A DNA stretch of 6,934 nucleotides, taken from Rhodospirillaceae bacterium (GTDB lineage: Bacteria; Pseudomonadota; Alphaproteobacteria; Rhodospirillales; 2-02-FULL-58-16). The stretch is taken from NCBI GenBank assembly GCA_030623425.1, contig JAUXMA010000080.1:1-6934 (forward strand). The letters are read 5' to 3'. The translations under genes were made by a program, and so were the position numbers. Shown here in pieces: positions 1-6,545 of this stretch. The notes below the pieces were generated by a model. It ran no database searches. It saw only the letters and a program-made list of their open reading frames with translations, and had not been told where the DNA came from. The stretch's first letter is position 1, and the number at the start of each line of letters is the position of its first letter.

Positions 1-479
1 CCCCCCGGTCGCCGGTCGGTCTCCTCGCCGGCGCCCTTGACGACGCCGGGTTTCTTGTCGCCGCCCCCGACATGCCGTGGTCGCGGTCGCGTTATCTTGC
101 CAAGACCTATGAGGAGTCCATGGCCGAGATCGATGCGGCGGAACTGGTGGCCGCCGGCAACGGCGGGAACAAGGGCGACTTCCTGGACGTCAACCAGGGA
201 AAGACATCCACCATCCGGACCAGGGCGGAAATTTATTTGAGTTGGTTCGATCCCTCGGGGCTTGCGGTCATGCCCCGAAACGCCGCCGACATCCGGCCGG
301 ACACCCCATTGCTGTGGGTGGTGGGCAGGCTGGACCGCATGTTCGCCCAGGGCGAGGGCTACGCCTTCGCCAAGGCCCCGGCCAACCCGAAGAGCTCTTA
401 TGTGGTGGTGCCCGGCGGCCACAAGGCGACGCCGGTGAAGGGCAAAAAAATGATCATCGACTGGCTGAAATCCCTATAG
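1..479 (+). CDS. Alpha/beta-hydrolase family protein, 5'-partial, probably lacking its nucleophile elbow
   Basis: The reading frame is open from base 3 and gives 158 residues ending at TAG 477-479; the true start lies left of the window. The first visible residues (LLAGALDDAGFLVAAPDMPW) look like the early strand and helix of an alpha/beta hydrolase. The C-terminal half has the expected late features: a strand LLWVVG followed by an acidic residue (D111 of the visible part, candidate catalytic Asp), then VVVPGGH with the candidate catalytic His (H140), and a terminal WLKSL helix. Between EIDAA (about residue 46, base ~138) and ELVAAG, the part that in this fold carries the G-x-S-x-G nucleophile elbow is absent although the frame is kept. 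It is therefore a hydrolase by fold but probably inactive. It lies 21 bases upstream of gor and may be co-transcribed with it. The family assignment is from recall of similar proteins; the exact substrate is unknown. Confidence 0.6.
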   Translation, partial: PRSPVGLLAGALDDAGFLVAAPDMPWSRSRYLAKTYEESMAEIDAAELVAAGNGGNKGDFLDVNQGKTSTIRTRAEIYLSWFDPSGLAVMPRNAADIRPDTPLLWVVGRLDRMFAQGEGYAFAKAPANPKSSYVVVPGGHKATPVKGKKMIIDWLKSL

Positions 480-486
480 GACAAAC

Positions 487-491
487 GAGGA
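487..491 (+). promoter_or_regulatory. Ribosome binding site that decides the TTG start of gor
   Basis: GAGGA at 487-491 sits nine bases before TTG 501. The next in-frame ATG (567) would remove the FAD-binding GAGSGG motif, so the TTG codon is the only sensible start. Confidence 0.6.
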
Positions 492-500
492 CTTAAACCC

Positions 501-1865
501 TTGCCCAAGTACGATTACGACCTGGTCGCCATCGGCGCCGGCTCGGGCGGCGTCCGGGCGGCGCGGATGGCGGCGGCGTTCGGGGCCAGGGTGGCCATCT
601 GCGAGCAAGACCGCGTCGGCGGCACCTGTGTGCTGCGCGGCTGCGTGCCGAAGAAACTTCTCGTCATCGGCGCCCATTTCGCCGACGACTTCGAGGACGC
701 GGCGGGGTATGGCTGGACGGTCAAGGAAGCCGGCTTCAATTGGGCGGCGCTGATCGCCGCCAAGAATCGCGAGATTAAGCGCTTGAACGGCGTCTACATG
801 CGGACCTTGCGCGAAAACGGCGTCGAAATCCTTGCGGGCCGGGCCGTCCTCGCCGATCCCCATACGGTGGAGATCGGCGGCAAGAGCGTGACCTCCAGGC
901 ATGTTCTCATCGCCACCGGCGGCCATCCGGTGACGCCGGATATTGCCGGCATCGAGCAGGTGATCAGTTCCAACGAAGCCCTCGACCTGATGCGCCTGCC
1001 CGAACGCATGGTCATCGTCGGCGGCGGCTACATCGCCGTCGAGTTCGCCGGCATTTTCTCATCCCTTGGCGTCGAGGTCACCGAGATCCTTCGCGCCGAT
1101 ACCGTTCTGCGCGGATTCGATCAGGACCTGCGGACAATCCTGGCCGACGAAATGATCAAACGCGGCATTGAAATCAGGTGTGGAACCGTCGTCGCCGGCA
1201 TCGACAAAAAAGATAGCGGCTAGTCCCTGCGCCTCGCCGGCGGCGGCACCGTCGACACCGATCTCGTCATGTACGCTACTGGGCGCCGGCCGAACACCGT
1301 CGGTTTAGGCCTCGGGGAAGCCGGCGTCGAGCTCAACGAAAAGGGCGCCGTGGCGGTTGACGAATTCTCATGCTCTTCCGTCGCCTCCATCCACGCCGTC
1401 GGCGACGTCACCGACCGGCTGAACCTGACCCCCGTCGCCGTCGCCGAAGGGGCGGCCATCGCCGAGACCCTGTTCAACGGCAAGCCGACGAAAGTCGATC
1501 GGCAAGGTGTCCCGACCGCCGTTTTCAGCCAGCCGTCGCTGGCCACGGTCGGCCTGACGGAAGCGCAAGCGCGGGCCAGACACAAAAAAATCGACGTCTA
1601 CGCCTCACGCTTCAAATCAATGAAACACACGCTCTCCGGCCGCGACGAGACGACCTTCACGAAACTGGTGGTCGACGCCGGAAGCGGCCGGGTGCTGGGT
1701 TGTCACATGATCGGCATGGACTCCCCGGAGATCGTCCAGGGCTTGGGCGTCGCCTTGAAATGTGGGGCCAAGAAGGCGCAGTTCGACGCCACCGTCGGCA
1801 TCCACCCGACGGCGGCGGAAGAATTCGTCACCCTCAGCGAGAAGCGGCCGGAAAACGGGCGCTAA
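501..1865 (+). pseudogene. gor: Glutathione-disulfide reductase interrupted by an in-frame amber codon
   Basis: NADPH-dependent flavoenzyme that reduces glutathione disulfide to glutathione in the cytoplasm. Counting the amber position as one residue the frame codes 454 residues, close to the roughly 450 of E. coli Gor. Visible features in order: FAD dinucleotide motif GAGSGG (12-17); redox disulfide GGTCVLRGCVPKK with C43 and C48; NADPH Rossmann motif GGGYIA (174-179); Arg198 and Arg204 in EILRADTVLRGFD, matching the arginines that select NADPH; TAG at codon 241; then ATGRRPNT, the second FAD motif HAVGD, and the dimer-interface active site HPTAAEE (H435, E440). The frame after the TAG is unchanged, so one substitution (for example from a Tyr codon, as in a GY-x-L turn) explains it. 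The first part alone (501-1223) ends inside the NADPH domain and lacks the FAD second half and active-site His, so it should not work. The 3' part has ATG 1269 but no Shine-Dalgarno. Family identification is firm; the functional state is uncertain. Confidence 0.9.
1221..1223 (+). other. In-frame amber (TAG) codon within gor
   Basis: TAG at codon 241 lies in a loop between the NADPH-binding part and the ATGRRPNT motif. Coding sense resumes directly after it in the same frame. The hydrolase (477-479) and the antitoxin (2497-2499) end with TAG as an ordinary stop, which argues against genome-wide reassignment of this codon. The downstream base context is TCC and shows no known readthrough signal that I can recognise. 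Confidence 0.85.
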
Positions 1866-1870
1866 AGCCC

Positions 1871-2119
1871 ATGCTTGGTCAAACGGCTGATGTCCGCAAT
1901 CAGATGAGAATGGAGTTGGATAAGCTGGAATCCGATCCCGATAATCCCGACCTTGATATCGGGCCCATCTCGGGAAGCGATCTCCGGCGTCTCAAATTCC
2001 GGTCGCGGGCCAGAAAATTTCGCGCCATTTTCAGGCGCGACGACGCCAGCAAGACGATCACGGTAGAAGCGATCGAACCGCGTGGCCAAGCCTACGCCCG
2101 AAGGAGAATGCAAAGATGA
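1871..2119 (+). CDS. RelE/ParE-superfamily toxin, probably short at its N-terminus
   Basis: An 82-residue basic protein. The core (about residues 39-78) runs LRRLKFRSRARKFRAIFR, then a strand TITVEAIEPRG and a terminal QAYARRR, which fits the RelE/ParE fold: LR-x-L, basic strand, arginine-rich YRVIY-like strand, final hR-x-x-Y. Known members of the family cut mRNA at the ribosome or poison gyrase; which applies here cannot be told. Before the core, MELDKLESDPDNPDL resembles the end of the family's helical hairpin, but the usual first strand and most of the first helix (roughly 15-25 residues) are missing. The frame stays open upstream but only through gor out of frame and does not read as toxin. 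ATG 1871 lies five bases after the gor stop and has no clear Shine-Dalgarno, so translation may depend on gor translation; ATG 1904 is an alternative. Its stop overlaps the antitoxin start (ATGA). Confidence 0.68.
   Translation: MLGQTADVRNQMRMELDKLESDPDNPDLDIGPISGSDLRRLKFRSRARKFRAIFRRDDASKTITVEAIEPRGQAYARRRMQR
2101..2106 (+). promoter_or_regulatory. Strong ribosome binding site of the antitoxin inside the toxin gene
   Basis: AAGGAG lies nine bases before ATG 2116, within the last codons of the toxin. It contrasts with the absent site before the toxin and would favour antitoxin production. Confidence 0.6.
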
Positions 2120-2499
2120 GTCCCGTTCAATACCTTACCGACGCCAACGGTGAGCATGAATTCGCCGTGCTCCCCATCGACGAATACCGCCGGCTTGTGA
2201 AACGCGACATGGACGCCACCGACATCGAATCCGCCCGCGGCGCGGAAAATGACGAGGACCTGCCCTGGGAGATGGTCAAGCGCCTGTTGGACGGCGATAA
2301 TCCGATCAAGGTATGGCGCCGGCACAGGGGTTTGACGCAGGCCCAACTTGCCGAGACTGTCGGAGTCAATGCCGGCTATCTTTCGCAGATCGAGACGGGA
2401 CGCAAGAGGCCGTCACTGTCGCTCGCGTGGTCCTTGTCGGCGGCGCTTGACGTCATGATGGACGATCTCGTCATTGCGACCGGCGAGGAAGCGGATTAG
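2116..2499 (+). CDS. XRE-family antitoxin with N-terminal toxin-binding segment
   Basis: A 127-residue acidic protein. Residues 1-30 ([23 protein letters not shown]) look like the Phd/YefM-style strand-helix segment that starts with a residue stretch for 'prevent-host-death' type antitoxins. Residues 35-60 form an acidic linker. Residues 63-118 are a clear XRE/Cro-CI helix-turn-helix: [19 protein letters not shown] then the recognition region [15 protein letters not shown] and the closing [16 protein letters not shown]. In this class the antitoxin binds and blocks the RelE/ParE toxin and represses the shared promoter. The start is set by AAGGAG at 2101-2106, and the ATGA overlap with the toxin indicates translational coupling. 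Toxin-first order is as in higBA-like operons. No palindromic operator is obvious upstream of the toxin, where gor coding sequence runs to five bases before it, so autoregulation would need a promoter inside gor. The gene looks intact. Confidence 0.85.
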   Translation: MSPVQYLTDANGEHEFAVLPIDEYRRLVKRDMDATDIESARGAENDEDLPWEMVKRLLDGDNPIKVWRRHRGLTQAQLAETVGVNAGYLSQIETGRKRPSLSLAWSLSAALDVMMDDLVIATGEEAD

Positions 2500-2512
2500 G
2501 GCCTTCCCACTT

Positions 2513-2785
2513 TCAACAAGTAACTTGGAACAGCCCGATCTTGCGGCCCTTCAGTTCGTTGAAGACGCGCAAAGCCTCGAGGGTGGGCTCGGCGAGCACC
2601 GCGCAGCCCTTCTCGAAAACGAACTTCGCCTCGTCCTTGGAGATGGTGTGCGAGCTGCCGTAATATTTCGTGGAGAGCTTCTTTTTGCGCTTGACGATCT
2701 CACCGGAAAGACGGATCACCACGTCGTGTGGGTAGGGCGCGCCGTCGATGGTGATGGAGCCGAACGCCGTTTCCTCGATGGGCAT
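2513..2785 (-). CDS. Mth938-like (DUF498/AAMDC-type) domain protein, apparently missing the centre of the domain
   Basis: A 90-residue protein read from 2785 down to 2513. The N-terminal half [17 protein letters not shown], then [15 protein letters not shown] and [10 protein letters not shown], and the end [16 protein letters not shown] with C-terminal FQVTC, match the two ends of the Mth938-like fold, whose members usually finish in HLTC/HVTC. Members are normally around 110-125 residues and carry between these ends an I-I-G-T-G-x-x-G strand-turn followed by L-S-x-E-A. Here FEKGC (57-61) runs directly into AVLAEPT, so about 25 residues seem lost with the frame kept. The start at ATG 2785 is preferred to one nine codons upstream because GGAGG lies seven bases before it. 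The biochemical role of the family is poorly known; some members sit near respiratory-complex assembly genes. The gene converges on the antitoxin with a 13-base gap. Confidence 0.62.
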   Translation of the reverse strand: MPIEETAFGSITIDGAPYPHDVVIRLSGEIVKRKKKLSTKYYGSSHTISKDEAKFVFEKGCAVLAEPTLEALRVFNELKGRKIGLFQVTC

Positions 2786-2792
2786 CGTTCCG

Positions 2793-2797
2793 CCTCC
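2793..2797 (-). promoter_or_regulatory. Ribosome binding site setting the start of the Mth938-like gene
   Basis: On the minus strand GGAGG (plus-strand CCTCC) lies seven bases upstream of the ATG at 2785-2783. This excludes the longer reading starting at 2812. Confidence 0.55.
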
Positions 2798-2822
2798 CGC
2801 GGTTGCTGGCATTGCCGCGATC

Positions 2823-2828
2823 AGTATA
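2823..2828 (-). promoter_or_regulatory. Possible -10 box for the Mth938-like gene
   Basis: TATACT on the minus strand, five of six matches to TATAAT, about 38 bases before the start codon. No good -35 box is seen at the proper distance, so this is tentative. Confidence 0.25.
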
Positions 2829-2861
2829 GCCGGTCCCCGATTCGGTTGGTGATGGTTTTCC

Positions 2862-2890
2862 TGGAAAAAACCCGGATTCCGGCGTATAGG
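2862..2890 (+). promoter_or_regulatory. Candidate sigma-70 promoter for the DAHP synthase-pncB unit
   Basis: TGGAAA (2862-2867) and TATAGG (2885-2890) are 17 bases apart; each matches its consensus at four of six positions. Transcription would start within or near the terminal-repeat copy at 2895, giving a short leader of about 25 bases. The -10 box overlaps one arm of a palindrome (2886-2902). Confidence 0.3.
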
Positions 2891-2902
2891 CTAAGAGCCT
2901 AT
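2886..2902. repeat. Short palindrome at the outer edge of the solo terminal repeat
   Basis: ATAGGCT (2886-2892) and AGCCTAT (2896-2902) are perfect 7-bp inverted arms around a 3-base centre. With gaps the similarity continues outward to ATTCC at 2876-2880. It could be an operator, a hairpin, or a second degenerate element end facing away from the first. Confidence 0.55.
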
Positions 2903-2918
2903 CCGAATAGCTGGAGGC
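2895..2918 (+). repeat. Solo terminal inverted repeat of the MITE family, carrying the RBS of the DAHP synthase
   Basis: These 24 bases are identical to 6511-6534, the left end of the complete MITE at 6511-6858, and differ at two positions from its right end read inward (6858 to 6835). The match stops at 2918; no MITE interior follows. It is preceded by TAA, as is the right end read inward. The GGAGG at 2913-2917 is part of the repeat and stands six bases before ATG 2924, so the element end provides the Shine-Dalgarno of the gene. Confidence 0.85.
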
Positions 2919-2923
2919 CCCAA

Positions 2924-4306
2924 ATGGCCGAGAAATGGACGCCCGAATCCTGGCGTTCCAAGCCCATCGAACAGATGCCACCGTATCCGAACGCCGACGC
3001 CCTGGTCCGGGTCGAGGAACGGCTGCGCGTCTTTCCGCCCCTGGTCTTCGCCGGCGAGGCCAGGCGCCTGAAGGCGCTACTGGGGCAAGTGGCCGAGGGC
3101 AAGGCGTTCCTGCTTCAGGGCGGCGATTGCGCCGAGAGCTTCGCCGAGTTCCATCCCGACAACATCCGCGACACCTTCCGGGTGCATTTGCAGATGGCGG
3201 TGGTGATGACCTACGGTGCCGCCTGCCCGGTGATCAAGTTGGGCCGTTTGGCGGGCCAATTCGCCAAACCCCGCAGCGAGGAAACCGAAACCGTCGACGG
3301 CGTCACCTTGCCCTGCTATCGCGGCGACATGATCAACGGCATGGAATTCACGCCGCAAGCCCGGACCCCGGACCCGGAACGGCTGATCCAAGCCTACAAT
3401 CAGTCCGCCTCGACGCTGAACCTGCTGCGCGCCTTCGCGCAAGGCGGATATGCCGATTTGCACAAGGTCCACCAGTGGACCTTGGGCTTCGTCGCCGCCA
3501 GCCCTTTGGGCGAACGCTACCGGGACCTGGCCGACCGGCTGGGCGAGACGCTGGCCTTCATGGCGGCCTGCGGCCTGACCTCGGAGACAACCCCGCAGAT
3601 CCGCGAGACCGACTACTTCACCTCGCACGAGGCCCTGCTGTTGAATTACGAGCAGGCGATGACCAGGATCGACAGCCTCCGCGGCGATTGGTACGACACC
3701 TCGGCGCATCTGTTGTGGGCCGGCGAGCGCACCCGCGCGCTCGACGGGGCGCATGTCGAGTTCCTGCGCGGAATCAACAACCCGGTGGCGGTCAAGATCG
3801 GCCCTGCCATCGAGGCCGACGAACTGATCCGCTTCATCGATCTGCTCAATCCGGCGGGAGAACCGGGACGGCTGACCATGATCACGCGCTTTGGGGCGGA
3901 CAAGGTGGAGAGGATATTGCCGCCCCTGGTCCGCGCCGTCGAAAGCGATGGCCGCAAGGTGGTCTGGGTCTGCGATCCCATGCACGCCAACACGGTGAAA
4001 AGCGCCAACGGTTATAAAACCCGGCACTTCGACCGCATTCTCGAGGAGGTGCGCGGCTTTTTCGCCGTCCATGCGGCGGAAGGGACGCATGCCGGCGGCG
4101 TCCATTTCGAGATGACGGGCCAGGACGTCACCGAATGCGTCGGCGGCGCCCACGCCATTACCGAGGCCAACCTTTGCGACCGCTACCATACCCATTGCGA
4201 CCCTCGTCTGAACGCCAAACAGGCTCTGGAACTGGCCTTTCTCTTGGCCGAAGTGCTCAAAGACGGGCGGCTGCGGCTTGGCGGCCGCGTCGCCGTCTCT
4301 TCTTAA
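2924..4306 (+). CDS. aroG: Class II 3-deoxy-7-phosphoheptulonate (DAHP) synthase
   Basis: Condenses phosphoenolpyruvate and erythrose 4-phosphate to DAHP, the first step of the shikimate pathway, in the cytoplasm. The 460-residue protein is a full-length class II (plant/Mycobacterium-type) enzyme. Metal ligands are all visible: C69 in GGDCAESF, H354 in DPMHANT, E396 in HFEMTGQ and D426 in CDPRLN, corresponding to Cys87, His369, Glu411 and Asp441 of the M. tuberculosis enzyme. Substrate-binding motifs KPRS (R117), WAGERTR (E268, R269), KIGP (K291) and TRFG (R322) are present. The N-terminus starts [13 protein letters not shown], usual for the family and shorter than the mycobacterial form, so the allosteric N-terminal extension is reduced. 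The frame is open much further upstream, but ATG 2924 is chosen because of GGAGG at 2913-2917 and family alignment. The first gene of a unit with pncB. The symbol follows M. tuberculosis use; class II enzymes have no uniform symbol. Confidence 0.95.
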   Translation: MAEKWTPESWRSKPIEQMPPYPNADALVRVEERLRVFPPLVFAGEARRLKALLGQVAEGKAFLLQGGDCAESFAEFHPDNIRDTFRVHLQMAVVMTYGAACPVIKLGRLAGQFAKPRSEETETVDGVTLPCYRGDMINGMEFTPQARTPDPERLIQAYNQSASTLNLLRAFAQGGYADLHKVHQWTLGFVAASPLGERYRDLADRLGETLAFMAACGLTSETTPQIRETDYFTSHEALLLNYEQAMTRIDSLRGDWYDTSAHLLWAGERTRALDGAHVEFLRGINNPVAVKIGPAIEADELIRFIDLLNPAGEPGRLTMITRFGADKVERILPPLVRAVESDGRKVVWVCDPMHANTVKSANGYKTRHFDRILEEVRGFFAVHAAEGTHAGGVHFEMTGQDVTECVGGAHAITEANLCDRYHTHCDPRLNAKQALELAFLLAEVLKDGRLRLGGRVAVSS

Positions 4307-4323
4307 GAATTCGGGAACATCCC

Positions 4324-5478
4324 ATGCCTAAAAAGACAGCGGCCGGGCCGGTTCCGTCCTGGGACGATGCCGAGATCACCCGATGGACCGACCGTTATTT
4401 CCTCAAGACCAAGGAAACCATCAGCCGTTTCGGCGACAAGACCGTGACCTATGCCGTTTTCATGTACCGCCCGGTCATCTTCACGCCGAAGCTGATGGTC
4501 GACTGGCTGGCCGCCGTGGCGGCGCGGCGCGGCGTCGAGTTCGAGATCGAATGCCATTACCGGGAAGGCGAGCGGGTCGGCGGCGGCGAGCCGCTGATGC
4601 ACATTACCGGCTCTTTCTATCATCTGGTCGATCTGGAAACGCTTTATTTGCAGAAACTGGGGGCGTCCTGCGTCGCCGCCATGAATGCCCGCACCATGTG
4701 CTCGGATTTGCCCGGGGTCGCCTTCATCGCCATGGACGCGCGCCACTGCGCCGGCACCGAAATGGCCGAGCTGATGGCCTACGCGGCGGCCGTTGGTTCG
4801 GAGGCGGCGCGGAAAACAACGGGCGCCAAAGGTTTTATCGGCAACGCCAACGACGCCACCGCCCACTACTTCGGTCTGGAGAAGGGACTGGGCACCATGC
4901 CGCATGCGCTGATCGGCTATGCCGGATCGACGCTCCGCGCCGCCGAGATGTATGTCGAGACCTTCCCCGACCAGGATCTGATCGTGCTGGTCGACTTTTA
5001 CGGCCGCGAGATTACCGACTCGCTTGGCGTTTGCCGGCGGTTCCCCGAGATGGCGGCCGAGGGACGCGTCGGCTTGCGTCTCGATACCCACGGCGGGCGT
5101 TATGTCGAGGGACTCGATCAACAAGCCTCTTTAGCGGTCTTGGAACGCCATGCGCCGCCCGCCCTCGCGATAGGTGGTGGCGGCGAGAGCGAAGGCGAAT
5201 ATCTGAGCGGCCCCGGCGTTTCGGCGGCGGCCATTTTTCACCTCCGCGAAAAGCTGGATCAAGCGGGCTTCAAAAGGGTGAAAATCGTCGCCTCGTCCGG
5301 CTTCGGCGTTAGGAAATGCAGGGTCATGGCCGCTGCCGGCGCCCCCATCGACGTCATCGGCACCGGATCGTATCTTCCCGAATCCTGGCACGACACATAC
5401 GCCACCGCCGACATCGTCGCTTGCGACGGCGAGCCGGTGGTCAAGCTCGGGCGGGAGTTTCTGCTGAAACGGCGGTGA
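4324..5478 (+). CDS. pncB: Nicotinate phosphoribosyltransferase
   Basis: Makes nicotinate mononucleotide from nicotinate and PRPP, usually with ATP hydrolysis, in the Preiss-Handler NAD salvage route. The protein has 384 residues. It shows the N-terminal TDRYFLKTKETI segment, VTYAVFMYRP, the helical-barrel core with GTEMAELMAYAAAVGSEAARKTTG, the conserved GTMPHALI (H194 is the candidate phosphorylated histidine), LVDFYGREITDS, RLDTHGG, the strand KIVASSGFG and the phosphate-binding VIGTGSYLP (345-352). ATG 4324 is 17 bases after the DAHP synthase stop; GGGA a few bases upstream is only a weak ribosome binding site, so coupling to the upstream gene is likely. No promoter is visible in the gap. 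The enzyme belongs to the longer NAPRTase family rather than to NadC. The segment around 283-292 (GGGGESEGEY) is glycine- and glutamate-rich and may be a local variant loop. The gene looks intact. Confidence 0.92.
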   Translation: MPKKTAAGPVPSWDDAEITRWTDRYFLKTKETISRFGDKTVTYAVFMYRPVIFTPKLMVDWLAAVAARRGVEFEIECHYREGERVGGGEPLMHITGSFYHLVDLETLYLQKLGASCVAAMNARTMCSDLPGVAFIAMDARHCAGTEMAELMAYAAAVGSEAARKTTGAKGFIGNANDATAHYFGLEKGLGTMPHALIGYAGSTLRAAEMYVETFPDQDLIVLVDFYGREITDSLGVCRRFPEMAAEGRVGLRLDTHGGRYVEGLDQQASLAVLERHAPPALAIGGGGESEGEYLSGPGVSAAAIFHLREKLDQAGFKRVKIVASSGFGVRKCRVMAAAGAPIDVIGTGSYLPESWHDTYATADIVACDGEPVVKLGREFLLKRR

Positions 5479-5502
5479 CGGTCCGAGAAGCGGTTTGCGG
5501 TA

Positions 5503-6501
5503 TTATTTGCCGCCGCCGGGCCTGTGCTTTTCCAGCTTTTGCAAAAAATCCGCCAAGTTGACGCAGACGTCGACACCGTAACGCTTGCTCACCGTCATGC
5601 GGCCGCCTTCGGTGGACAGCGTTTCCCGCAAGTCGGCGAGCAGGGCGTCGAGGAAGCGCAGGCAAGCCGCCACGGTGAACGTCCAGATAGCCTCGTCCTT
5701 GTTGTGCTTGCCGTCAAACGGCGCCAAATGGCCGTTGATCAGATCGGCGAACCAGACGATGCGTTTGTCCAGGTCTTCGAAATGCGAGGCGAGGCTGACA
5801 ACGGCATCGAGGATTATCTGGTTGGCCTCCCGATCGCCATAGAGATCTTCCCAATCGAACGATTCGCCTTTTTTGATGCGAATTTTATCGACGATCCTGC
5901 CGCATTTATCCTGATATTCCTCGATCGCGTCCGATCCCAGCATCATCCCCAGGGCGAGGAAGAATCCGGGCAGGATGCGCCTCGATACGGTGTCGTCCGA
6001 TTCCAAAAGTCCTTTGCCGTCGGCGAACAGGTGCGACACCTTCTTGACGATCATCCGGTCGAAAGGGTAGGTGCGGGCTTGATCCCAAACCGCCCGTTCG
6101 CGGGCGCGGACGTATTCCTCGAAGGACTTCTCGAAAACGACTTGAAGGGCTTCCGCCTTTTTCTCGAATTCCTGTTCCAAGTCCTGCAAGTCGTCGATCG
6201 AAAGCATGCCGCCCTTGCGCCGCGCCGCCGCCATCAGGCGGTCGAGGAAGGAGCTGACCAGCGTTTCCGCCAGGGCTCGGCTCCGGCTGGCGGGAGAAGC
6301 GAGACGGTCATCGCCCGATGGGCTATTGGCCGGCTTGGGCGCCGGTTGGGCGGCAGGTTCCTTGCCGGTGAAGTCGCCGGGACCGTCGAATCGATAATTG
6401 CCGTCGCCGCCCGGTGCGAGGATTTCAGCGCGCGGCCGTTCCGTGCGCTCGGACTTGCCGGTCCGGACTTTTTTCTTGCTCCGTCGCGATGGTTTGCTCA
6501 T
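5503..6501 (-). CDS. Hypothetical protein, soluble, with basic disordered N-terminus
   Basis: A 332-residue protein I do not recognise. Residues 1-25 are strongly basic (RRSKKKVRTGKSERTERPR) and residues 26-75 are rich in Pro, Gly, Ala and Ser, so the first quarter is probably disordered. From about 78 to 135 there is a long charged helix with coiled-coil character (LQDLEQEFEKKAEALQVVFEKSFEEY). Residues 140-325 look like an all-helical domain with many hydrophobic helices (PGFFLALGMMLGSD, VVSLASHFEDLDKRIVWFADLINGHLAPF, FTVAACLRFLDALLADL) but no clear transmembrane span and no signal peptide. Cys200 and Cys280 and Cys313 do not form a metal motif. The gene converges on pncB with a 24-base gap. 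ATG 6501 has no Shine-Dalgarno; the MITE begins nine bases upstream of it. A later start (for example near M90) is possible but would cut the coiled coil. Codon use resembles the neighbours, so recent foreign origin is not suggested. No function is proposed. Confidence 0.75.
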   Translation of the reverse strand: MSKPSRRSKKKVRTGKSERTERPRAEILAPGGDGNYRFDGPGDFTGKEPAAQPAPKPANSPSGDDRLASPASRSRALAETLVSSFLDRLMAAARRKGGMLSIDDLQDLEQEFEKKAEALQVVFEKSFEEYVRARERAVWDQARTYPFDRMIVKKVSHLFADGKGLLESDDTVSRRILPGFFLALGMMLGSDAIEEYQDKCGRIVDKIRIKKGESFDWEDLYGDREANQIILDAVVSLASHFEDLDKRIVWFADLINGHLAPFDGKHNKDEAIWTFTVAACLRFLDALLADLRETLSTEGGRMTVSKRYGVDVCVNLADFLQKLEKHRPGGGK

Positions 6502-6507
6502 GGCGGC

Positions 6508-6510
6508 TTA
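6508..6510. repeat. Left target-site duplication (TTA) of the MITE
   Basis: TTA directly borders the left terminal repeat and recurs at 6859-6861 after the right one. A three-base T-N-A duplication fits IS5-superfamily insertion (IS1031-like group), although three bases can match by chance. Confidence 0.55.
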
Positions 6511-6542
6511 GAGCCTATCCGAATAGCTGGAGGCGGTTGTGA
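6511..6542 (+). repeat. Left terminal inverted repeat of the MITE
   Basis: 32 bases matching the inverted right end at all but two positions. Its first 24 bases are identical to 2895-2918. It includes a GGAGG (6529-6533). Confidence 0.88.
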
Positions 6543-6545
6543 TGA

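Noticed and set aside
1205..1223. Programmed frameshift at the A6 run just before the gor amber codon
   Set aside because: The coding frame downstream of the TAG is the same as upstream, so slippage at the run would not restore the protein.
1221..1223. Pyrrolysine or other recoding at TAG
   Set aside because: Glutathione reductases have no such residue here, two other genes end on TAG, and no recoding element was recognised nearby.
2474..2923. N-terminal extension of the DAHP synthase reading frame to 610 residues
   Set aside because: The frame happens to be open across the antisense of the Mth938-like gene. The extra residues do not resemble the family, and ATG 2924 has a well-placed GGAGG and the normal N-terminus.
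3077..4195. Long minus-strand open frame opposite the DAHP synthase (372 codons), and similar ones opposite pncB and gor
   Set aside because: High GC makes antisense frames stay open. Their composition (rich in Gly, Arg, His, Ala) is that of a shadow frame, and the plus-strand genes are certain.
5479..5514. Rho-independent terminator between pncB and the convergent gene
   Set aside because: Only short imperfect stems (4-5 bp) without a T run could be drawn.
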